Source of the DNA: Bacteroidota bacterium
GTDB taxonomy: Bacteria > Bacteroidota > Bacteroidia > JAADEI01
Direction: 5' to 3'
Assembly: GCA_015490475.1 (NCBI GenBank)
Contig: WFXT01000048.1
Location: 1 to 6,170, forward strand
DNA length: 6,170 nucleotides
In this document: positions 1 to 6,170 of the stretch, piece by piece
Numbering within the stretch: position 1 is the stretch's first letter
Layout: each line of letters opens with the position of its first letter
Translations under genes and position numbers: made by a program
Notes under the pieces: generated by a model
The model's input: only the letters and a program-made list of their open reading frames with translations
What the model was told of the DNA's origin: nothing
Databases searched by the model: none

Positions 1-1507
1 CATTAGATAAGATAAGCCTAATTATATGAATGTCTTGAGAAGGTACTGACGAAACAGTAGTTGTTTTATTGTTAGGATTTTTTGTGAGCAGGATTCTACC
101 CATTGGATCTAGAATGTCAACTTGCTTGATTGGAATTCTGCTTTCTATCATAAATGTCATAGGGGCAGTTCTTATGAAAGAGATCTCATTATGCGTCTGG
201 ATAAGGGGAAATGAAGTAATGGAATCACTATTTATGTCAACTTTTGCAAACCATATATTCATTCCTGAATTATCATAGGCACCCCAAACTACATAAAGGA
301 AGGAATCGGTCATTGCACAGGACATAAAGTCATTGCCGTTGATCAGGATAAGTGTATCAAACGGGAATGTTTTGTTTGAAATCCTTATGTTAGGCGAAAA
401 AGAACTCTGATTTGACTTCCTTATTGTGCAATAAAAATCGTATCCTGCAGAAGCGAAGGAGCCACCGTGTCGTCTGTCACGCCAACACACCGCCAGGGAG
501 CCGTCTTGAGAAAAAGAACCCCACAGCATATCTTGGTAAACATTATTGCCTGTGGAATCATCGTTAAGTCGCAATGGCGACGTCCATTGTTGTCCACCGT
601 CAAAACTTTCAATCATAAGAATGTCAGGGTCCCCATATAAAACGCCAGGAAATAAGAACACAAGGTGGTTATCGTTCGCTGGATTTTTTAGCAATAAGTG
701 AGCTCGTTTTAGGGAGTCGTTACCCGAAGCACTAGAAACACTCAAAATATCGGTATAAGTTTTTGTGCCATTGAAGTATTTGACCATTACATACCTTGGA
801 TAGTGATTTTGGGAAGGGAGATATGCCGGGTAAACTGCAACCAGAGTGTCATTCTTTATTATTGGCGAAGGCATCGGTGACTTTATGTAATTGCCCACTG
901 AATAGTTTCCACTGTCAAGATAAGTCCATGTCCACGTGTAGCCAGAGTCATAGGAGACGCTCACATATGGGCGATTGGGTAATGTGGAATTTTTAACAAT
1001 TGACATGCTTGTTACGTAAATTGTTTGGCCATCTCTTGTTGCCATCCATGGTCTATCAATAGGCTTCTCAGCTGGATCATCATTCACAGAGATTACCTGT
1101 ATTGGTGATGTCCATGTTTGTCCATCATCATAGGACTTGCGAAGGTAAATTGCCCCATCTGAATTGTCTGAAAAATGGTCAACATAGACAAGATGCAGAG
1201 TGCCATTAATGTCATAATAGAGCACAGGGTCAGCAGAGGAGTAGCCTGACCGGGCATGAGGTATAGTAATGGGACCGTTCCATGAATTACCCCCATCAGT
1301 GGAATATAAAATTTTTATTGATACTGCCGAAAGAGGGTCGTAGCTCATATATGCTATGACCAGTTTGTTCTGGTCAAGGGGATTTACTTTTATTATTGGC
1401 TCACTGTCCCAGCGTGGGCGATTGGTCAAGTTAATAGGTTGTGCTACAGCAGAGAAGAATATAGGCAGTAAGAACAGGGTAAAAAGCAAACGCGAATAAT
1501 TTTGCAT
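1..1507 (-). CDS. Secreted sialidase-fold (BNR/Asp-box) beta-propeller protein with probable T9SS type A sorting domain; 3' end cut by window edge
   Basis: Reading the minus strand from ATG at 1507 gives 502 codons without a stop up to the left edge. Residues 1-23 form a signal peptide (MQNYSR, a hydrophobic run, then AVA before Q), so export is likely. Four good Asp boxes of the S-x-D-x-G-x-x-W type are visible: STDGGNSW (69-76), SYDDGQTW (125-132), SYDSGYTW (185-192) and SFDGGQQW (301-308). A degenerate blade follows WRDRRHGG at about 342-349. This is the six- or seven-bladed sialidase-like fold. I see no FRIP motif or other clear sialidase active site, so I infer a binding or structural role rather than glycan cleavage. 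Residues about 440-502 contain VDILDPMGRIL and end in IHIIRLILSN, resembling a T9SS type A sorting domain that lacks only its last few residues; no clear PNP motif starts it. An in-frame ATG at 1519 is an alternative start; 1507 leaves a more compact signal peptide. Neither has a clear Shine-Dalgarno sequence. The gene is divergent from the large gene at 1586. Confidence 0.85.
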   Translation of the reverse strand, partial: MQNYSRLLFTLFLLPIFFSAVAQPINLTNRPRWDSEPIIKVNPLDQNKLVIAYMSYDPLSAVSIKILYSTDGGNSWNGPITIPHARSGYSSADPVLYYDINGTLHLVYVDHFSDNSDGAIYLRKSYDDGQTWTSPIQVISVNDDPAEKPIDRPWMATRDGQTIYVTSMSIVKNSTLPNRPYVSVSYDSGYTWTWTYLDSGNYSVGNYIKSPMPSPIIKNDTLVAVYPAYLPSQNHYPRYVMVKYFNGTKTYTDILSVSSASGNDSLKRAHLLLKNPANDNHLVFLFPGVLYGDPDILMIESFDGGQQWTSPLRLNDDSTGNNVYQDMLWGSFSQDGSLAVCWRDRRHGGSFASAGYDFYCTIRKSNQSSFSPNIRISNKTFPFDTLILINGNDFMSCAMTDSFLYVVWGAYDNSGMNIWFAKVDINSDSITSFPLIQTHNEISFIRTAPMTFMIESRIPIKQVDILDPMGRILLTKNPNNKTTTVSSVPSQDIHIIRLILSN

Positions 1508-1544
1508 GTTGACAACCATTTGTAACTAAGTTATATCATCATAT

Positions 1545-1556
1545 TGAAATTTTTCA
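1545..1556. promoter_or_regulatory. Small inverted repeat abutting the -7 box
   Basis: TGAAA-TT-TTTCA is a perfect 5+5 bp inverted repeat with a 2 bp centre, and it ends one base before the candidate -7 box. The position suits an operator, but short AT-rich palindromes arise easily by chance, so this is only a candidate. Confidence 0.2.
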
Positions 1557-1564
1557 TAGTTTTG
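1557..1564 (+). promoter_or_regulatory. Candidate Bacteroidota -7 promoter element for the choice-of-anchor L gene
   Basis: TAGTTTTG matches the TAnnTTTG consensus of Bacteroidota housekeeping promoters exactly, and lies 21 bases before ATG 1586. A matching TTTG -33 element at the usual 17-23 base spacing is not evident: the nearest upstream TTTG (1519-1522) is 34 bases away. If used, transcription would begin only about 10-15 bases before the coding start, giving a short leader. Confidence 0.45.
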
Positions 1565-1570
1565 TAATAA

Positions 1571-1577
1571 GGAAGAG
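1571..1577 (+). promoter_or_regulatory. Purine-rich ribosome binding site deciding the start at 1586
   Basis: GGAAGAG is 8 bases from ATG 1586 but only 2 bases from the in-frame TTG at 1580. The spacing therefore favours the ATG, which also leaves a compact signal peptide beginning MWLKR. Confidence 0.5.
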
Positions 1578-1585
1578 TCTTGGAC

Positions 1586-4500
1586 ATGTGGCTTAAAAGG
1601 GCATTGTTTCTGGGTCTTGTTAGTGTTACTACTCTAAAGCTTTATGGACAGGGAACTATTACGGTTAGCAATGCCAGACCGATTCAACAGGTTGTTCGTG
1701 ACCTTGCAGGAAATGGTGTAATAATTTTTAATGTAACTACAGATTGTGAACTATCTGTGCCTTCTGCTGGAGAATTTACTAACACAGGTCCTATGGCAAT
1801 ACAGCAGGGACTTGTGATGACTACAGGTTCCATCTGGGATGTGCCTAATAACGATGGCGGAGGAACAACCTTCATTTCAAGGGGAGCGACCCCGGACCCA
1901 GACCTCAATACCATTGATGGACCAACGTATGACTTATGTGCAATTGAATTTGACTTTATCACTATGGGGGATACATTGCGATTTAATTACGTTTTTGGTT
2001 CCGAAGAATATGAGGAATATGTCGGTTCTGAGTTCAATGATGTTTTTGGCTTTTTTCTGAGTGGACCAGGTATTGCCGGAACCGTTAATCTGGCAGTGGT
2101 TCCCGGAACAACAACACCTGTTACTATAAATACAATAAATCAAAATACTAATAGTGCTTATTACGTGAGAAATACAGGGGGACAATATCCATATATTGAA
2201 TACGATGGTTTCACCACTAAATTAACTGCAGAACATCCTGTTATTCCCTGTGATACATATCACATCAAATTGGCTATTGCCGACGTTGCTGATGCTCTCT
2301 TAGATGCTGGCGTGTTTATTGAGAAAGGCTCTTTCACTACGGGAGCAGCAGATGCTCAATATATACCAATAGGAGGCAACACTACTAATGAAGTAACTGA
2401 GGGATGCATCCAAGGAGCTGTGGTAATTTCAGTAAATCCAGTGCCACCTTCACCAAGAACGGTTTACATTTATTATGGTGGTAATGCTATCAATGGAGTT
2501 GATGTGGATACATTGCCTGATTCCGTAGTACTGGGACCTTCCAACCCTGCAGACACTCTGTTGATTGTTCCCCTTCTGGATACTTTAACAGAGGGTCCTG
2601 AGACACTTCTGGTCTATATAGAGGGAGCTTGTGGATTGGGCGTTGACACGCAGATGATAATAATCAATGACCCTGTCTATGTTAATATTCTTACGCCTGA
2701 CACAACAATTTGTGAATACGACACACTCTTTTTACAAGCTGAATCAAATAGCCCCATTTTAAATTGGGAACCGTCCGTTGTTGCCTGTGATTCGTGCTTA
2801 AACACATACTTAATCGGAGACTCATCCTTACAACTAATTCTAATTGCAGGGGTTGGAGCATGTCAAGACACAGACACAGTTTCAATTACGGTAATTGACA
2901 TAACTGAAAGCGGTTTACCCCCAGATACTTTCTGGTGTGTGTGGGACTCGTTGACTCTCTCTGCTAATATAGGTGCAGATTCATATCAGTGGTTTCCTGA
3001 TACCCTCGTTGATTGCGATACCTGTCCCACGGTTAATATACTAACCAATGACACAATTACTTTCTTTCTGACAATTAAGGATAGTTTTTGCCAATTAGTA
3101 GATACAATTACTGTCTATCCCGTAAAAGTGGACACTATTAGTATTCCTGATACTTTAATGTGTGAAGGGGACACATTTAGAATTTCACTGCCAGTGCACA
3201 ATCAATACACATGGTATCCCGACAGTTTTATCTCATGTACTAACTGTCCAGATCCTTCTATTTATCCTCCTGATACAATGCTTTATATCGTGGCGATTTC
3301 AAACCCATATTGTCCCAATAATGATACAGATTCCGTTTGGGTTTTTGTGGACCCTATCCCACGAGTTAATCTAATTAATGATACCATAATGTGTGAAGAT
3401 GATACAATAAGGCTCAATGCACCAATTGGTCCGTACACATACCAATGGTTTCCGTCATTTGCAGTGGACTGTGACACATGTAGTTCTGTAATACTCACTG
3501 CCCTTGGAAATTATGATGTAGGCGTTTACGTGTATACCCCCAATGGGTGCCCCGGTAGGGATTCGTTTTCATTAATAACTATCCCTCTGCCAGACTTTGA
3601 TTTACCTGACACCTTCGTTTGCCTGTATGATACACTGCATATTAACATTGACTCTGGTGTAAGATACGATTACTATTGGAGTCCTTCCATAGGTCTCTCT
3701 GATACTACTTCACCTATCGTGGATATATATGTACCACAAGTTGATACAATCACGTATTCAGTTACTGTTACCAACTTTAACTGTGCCTATGTTGATTCTT
3801 TCCAGTTAATAATAAGACCATTGCCATATATCCCTATTCCTGATGATACTCTTTTGTGTGATAGCACTCCTTTGTCATTAGATGCCGGACCATGGGTGAC
3901 ATTCCAATGGATTCCCCCTTCAGCAGTCAATTGCCCCACTTGCCAACAGGTGGTGCATATAGTAGATGATACCATGGACATTTCTGTCTTTGTTGTTGAC
4001 CAATATGGTTGTGAAAACACGCATACTATTAGGGTTTATGGTGAAGACCCCCCTTATGTTTATGCAAATCCTGACACTATTGAAATTTGCACGCCTGATT
4101 CCTTCACTATTTCCATTACGGGATATGGCAGTGCTTTCTTGTGGTATAATGACAAAGACACTTCAGTTGTAGCAACGGGAACTGCCAATGCTTTCTACAT
4201 AACAGACACTACTGTGTTCACTGTTGTTGCCCAACCAATTCAGGTTTGTAAGCCAGATACTACCTATTCTGTTATTTATGCCCATCCGGTGCCAGAAGTA
4301 ACCACTGCACCAGATACTATGATTCTGGAGGGAACGCCCGCATTTATTGACGGGGAAGCCCTCAACAGTGTGACTCACTGGTGGGAACCATCAGCCCTCG
4401 TTCCAAATCCCTATGAACTATATAACCAGATTGAGCCTATAGAGACAGTTATGTTAGTCCTTACGGGGGTTAATTTATTGGGATGTACTGATGCAGACAC

Positions 4501-4849
4501 CATGTGGGTCTATGTTGTTAGAAGACCACCATGTACTGATTCAGCACTTTTTGTGCCCCTTGCATTCACCCCCAATGGTGACGGCATAAATGATGTATTT
4601 TATCTATACACTCACAGTATTGACCTTGAAGTCACTGTTTTCAGAGTGTATGACAGATGGGGGACTCTGTTATTTGAAGCAACGGACGTTCAGTTTGACC
4701 CTGCAACAGGACAAAGTAATGTAGGGTGGGATGGAACATATGATGGACAACTTTTGCGTCCCGATGTTTATGTGTATTATGTGGAGTATAAATGCAAGGT
4801 TAATGATTATGTGATTATGAAAAAAGGCGATGTGACACTGATAAGATGA
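1586..4849 (+). CDS. Choice-of-anchor L, tandem Ig/PKD-like surface protein with T9SS type B (gliding motility-associated) sorting domain
   Basis: Complete 1087-residue secreted protein. I chose ATG 1586 over in-frame TTG 1580 because GGAAGAG (1571-1577) sits 8 bases ahead of it. Residues 1-21 are a signal peptide ending LYG before Q22. Residues 25-252 match the choice-of-anchor L family, with FGSEEYEEY (137-145), FNDVFGFF (150-157), PCDTYHIKLAIADV (221-234) and DAGVFIEKGSF (240-250). A Calx-beta-like domain follows (about 255-363; EGC at 272-274). Eight Ig/PKD-like domains of about 75 residues cover roughly 364-978, most starting PDT-x-x-C and having an aromatic-x-P core. Residues about 982-1087 are the type B sorting domain (CHU_C), with AFTPNGDGIND (993-1003), VYDRWG (1021-1026), GWDGTYDGQ (1047-1055) and a C-terminal KKGDVTLIR. 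From family knowledge this directs outer-membrane translocation by the T9SS and display or release at the cell surface. The biological target is not evident; adhesion or matrix function is inference. No frameshift or truncation is seen. Confidence 0.93.
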   Translation: MWLKRALFLGLVSVTTLKLYGQGTITVSNARPIQQVVRDLAGNGVIIFNVTTDCELSVPSAGEFTNTGPMAIQQGLVMTTGSIWDVPNNDGGGTTFISRGATPDPDLNTIDGPTYDLCAIEFDFITMGDTLRFNYVFGSEEYEEYVGSEFNDVFGFFLSGPGIAGTVNLAVVPGTTTPVTINTINQNTNSAYYVRNTGGQYPYIEYDGFTTKLTAEHPVIPCDTYHIKLAIADVADALLDAGVFIEKGSFTTGAADAQYIPIGGNTTNEVTEGCIQGAVVISVNPVPPSPRTVYIYYGGNAINGVDVDTLPDSVVLGPSNPADTLLIVPLLDTLTEGPETLLVYIEGACGLGVDTQMIIINDPVYVNILTPDTTICEYDTLFLQAESNSPILNWEPSVVACDSCLNTYLIGDSSLQLILIAGVGACQDTDTVSITVIDITESGLPPDTFWCVWDSLTLSANIGADSYQWFPDTLVDCDTCPTVNILTNDTITFFLTIKDSFCQLVDTITVYPVKVDTISIPDTLMCEGDTFRISLPVHNQYTWYPDSFISCTNCPDPSIYPPDTMLYIVAISNPYCPNNDTDSVWVFVDPIPRVNLINDTIMCEDDTIRLNAPIGPYTYQWFPSFAVDCDTCSSVILTALGNYDVGVYVYTPNGCPGRDSFSLITIPLPDFDLPDTFVCLYDTLHINIDSGVRYDYYWSPSIGLSDTTSPIVDIYVPQVDTITYSVTVTNFNCAYVDSFQLIIRPLPYIPIPDDTLLCDSTPLSLDAGPWVTFQWIPPSAVNCPTCQQVVHIVDDTMDISVFVVDQYGCENTHTIRVYGEDPPYVYANPDTIEICTPDSFTISITGYGSAFLWYNDKDTSVVATGTANAFYITDTTVFTVVAQPIQVCKPDTTYSVIYAHPVPEVTTAPDTMILEGTPAFIDGEALNSVTHWWEPSALVPNPYELYNQIEPIETVMLVLTGVNLLGCTDADTMWVYVVRRPPCTDSALFVPLAFTPNGDGINDVFYLYTHSIDLEVTVFRVYDRWGTLLFEATDVQFDPATGQSNVGWDGTYDGQLLRPDVYVYYVEYKCKVNDYVIMKKGDVTLIR

Positions 4850-4858
4850 CAAATATCT

Positions 4859-6170
4859 TTACAGAACATTAGTTTTGATAAAATCTGCAATTCTCAGGCT
4901 ATTAGCATAAATAGTCCATGTGTATTGAACGGATCCGCCTGTTGGGAAAGTGCTCGCATCAGTAATGAAGAGATTGTCCACGGTGTGCACTCTACCATAA
5001 GGGTCGGTAACACCCTCCTTAGGGTTCTGGCTCATCCGACATCCTCCAGCGACGAGATTGGGCGGCGGATAACCACTGATATGAGACTCTATTTCGTTGA
5101 TGCCCAACTTTTTTAGAATTTTTTCCGCCTCTCTGGCTAACAACTTTCCAACCTTAATATCATGAGGATGGTGTCCTGCTCGTATTCGGGCTACTGGAAA
5201 TCCTCTAAAATCCTTAACTTTATCGTCCAAGGTAATAAAGCAATCGTCTATGGGAAGCCAATCCACAAATATTTCAAATCTGATGCCCCGTCTTTTTGTA
5301 AAGTATTCATAAATTCTGCGTTTTAGTGCGGAACCATACAGCAACTTGTTGCCACTCCACTTTTGCATCAGTGCTTTTCGTATAGGATTGTCATGTTCAA
5401 ACATAAATTCTATCATGCCTCCCTTAATCTTTCTGCCTGTGTCTGGGTCCTCTATTTCATAGAAGTGTTGAACAGCCCTATTGATAAACGTTCCTCGTTC
5501 CTGCAATTCTCCCGCTTCCTTCGGGGAAAGGTCTTCATAGTAAAAATGCCCTGTTCCATAACCCCCGGCGGAATATATCACATTTTTACCAACAAGACCA
5601 AAATCATTACCTATGCCATTAGGATGTTCTGGATTCTTGCTTAATAGTAATAATCTGATTGTTTCTACTGGCATTCCTGCAACTATGAACACCTTTGCTG
5701 AGACAAACTGTTTTCTGTTTTCTCTATCAAAATACCATGCCCTGACAACTTTGTCGCCTTTAGTTTCCAGAAAATAGACATGTGAAAAGGGTCTTACTTC
5801 AAGCCCAAAGTTTTTTACTGCAGGTTCTATAAAAGCTACTCTGGAACTACTCTTTGCATCTGAGGCGCATCCGTAACTTCCACAGTAATTTGAATAGTAG
5901 CAACTGCCTCGGTTTTCTGTGGGCACGGACAAAATGGCTCGTGGTGCCGGAATTATTTCTATCCCAAGACTTTCGCATGCTTCGTCCAGCCATTCTGCCA
6001 CTTTATTGACCTTCAATGGTGGATAGGGGAAATCTTCTGTGGAGCGAGGCTCCTGCCACTTGTGTTTTACTACTTTACCTGAGATACCTACAAGTTTTTC
6101 TATGGCAGTATAATATGGTTCTAAATCTTCATATGTTATGGGCCAGTCAACGATGTTGGCTCCTTCAATC
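4859..6170 (-). CDS. GMC-family FAD oxidoreductase (gluconate 2-dehydrogenase large-subunit-like), N-terminus beyond window
   Basis: The minus-strand frame is open from the right edge to TAA at 4861-4859, giving the last 436 residues of a protein whose relatives run to about 500-570. Visible family features in order: DWPITYEDLEPYY (bases about 6148-6110), a C-x5-C-x4-C cluster in RGSCYYSNYCGSYGC (5908-5867), VAGMPVETIRLLLLS (5683-5639), and the C-terminal block with AGGCRM (5050-5033), GRVHTVDNLFITDAS (near 4990-4949), FPTGG and TIYANSLRIADF. These fit GMC_oxred_C and the gluconate 2-dehydrogenase-like branch, which oxidises alcohol or sugar substrates with FAD. The GxGxxG dinucleotide motif is expected upstream and is not in the window. 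The in-frame TTG at 6016 is not a credible start because conserved sequence continues upstream of it. The usual catalytic His and Asn positions appear to be Leu (5056-5054) and Gln (4927-4925). Substrate, electron acceptor and any small-subunit partner cannot be told from here. Confidence 0.9.
   Translation of the reverse strand, partial: IEGANIVDWPITYEDLEPYYTAIEKLVGISGKVVKHKWQEPRSTEDFPYPPLKVNKVAEWLDEACESLGIEIIPAPRAILSVPTENRGSCYYSNYCGSYGCASDAKSSSRVAFIEPAVKNFGLEVRPFSHVYFLETKGDKVVRAWYFDRENRKQFVSAKVFIVAGMPVETIRLLLLSKNPEHPNGIGNDFGLVGKNVIYSAGGYGTGHFYYEDLSPKEAGELQERGTFINRAVQHFYEIEDPDTGRKIKGGMIEFMFEHDNPIRKALMQKWSGNKLLYGSALKRRIYEYFTKRRGIRFEIFVDWLPIDDCFITLDDKVKDFRGFPVARIRAGHHPHDIKVGKLLAREAEKILKKLGINEIESHISGYPPPNLVAGGCRMSQNPKEGVTDPYGRVHTVDNLFITDASTFPTGGSVQYTWTIYANSLRIADFIKTNVL

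Noticed and set aside
1580..1585. TTG at 1580 as the start of the large surface protein
   Set aside because: It is only 2 bases from the GGAAGAG ribosome binding site, whereas ATG 1586 in the same frame is at a normal distance.
2680..4530. Tandem nucleotide repeats or a CRISPR-like periodic array in the surface-protein gene
   Set aside because: The periodicity of about 225 bp is at protein-domain level. The DNA copies are well diverged, with only short shared words encoding Pro-Asp-Thr, so this is neither a recent duplication nor a CRISPR array.
4844..4861. Hairpin AAGAT/ATCTT as a bidirectional terminator
   Set aside because: The stem is only 5 bp with two G-C pairs at most one per arm, the loop is 7 bases, and no proper U-tract follows on either strand.
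5363..5644. Plus-strand open frame of 93 codons inside the GMC gene, and similar short frames elsewhere (for example 421-612, 796-996, 1684-1962, 3787-4020)
   Set aside because: They lie antisense or out of frame within strongly supported coding regions and their translations show no domain, signal peptide or conserved motif.
4859..6016. A separate 385-residue gene starting at the TTG at 6016
   Set aside because: The same frame stays open to the window edge, and the upstream residues contain the family motif DWPITYEDLEPYY. The TTG is therefore an internal Leu codon and the gene is simply cut by the window.

Overview
The window looks like a stretch of chromosome from a member of the Bacteroidota, probably an environmental or gliding-lineage relative rather than a gut Bacteroides. 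Three things point there. Two of the three genes encode proteins with a signal peptide and a C-terminal type IX secretion system (T9SS) sorting domain. The larger one has the choice-of-anchor L / tandem Ig-like / gliding-motility-associated C-terminal architecture that is characteristic of this phylum. A perfect TAnnTTTG-type -7 box lies ahead of that gene. Base composition is moderately AT-rich throughout, with no obvious compositional break.

Layout: (1) bases 1-1507, minus strand: a secreted beta-propeller protein with sialidase-type Asp-box (BNR) repeats, cut by the left window edge a few residues before its probable end; it carries a probable type A T9SS sorting domain. (2) bases 1508-1585: a short divergent intergenic region holding the -7 box, a small inverted repeat and a purine-rich ribosome binding site. 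(3) bases 1586-4849, plus strand: a complete 1087-residue secreted surface protein consisting of signal peptide, choice-of-anchor L domain, Calx-beta-like domain, eight tandem Ig/PKD-like domains, and a type B (CHU_C) T9SS sorting domain. (4) bases 4859-6170, minus strand: the C-terminal 436 residues of a GMC-family FAD oxidoreductase. It converges on gene 2 with only 9 bp between the stop codons, and its N-terminal FAD-binding part lies beyond the right edge. No intergenic stretch exceeds 80 bp.

How they relate: genes 1 and 2 are divergent and both are predicted to be exported by Sec and then carried across the outer membrane by the T9SS, one with each class of sorting domain. The GMC gene shows no evident functional link to them. 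I see no RNA gene, mobile element, CRISPR array or phage feature.

I did not find a convincing undescribed multi-gene system. The observations most worth checking are the apparent replacement of both canonical GMC catalytic residues in gene 3, the density of Bacteroidota-type O-glycosylation sequons in gene 2, and a cysteine pattern in its repeats that suggests which cysteines pair.
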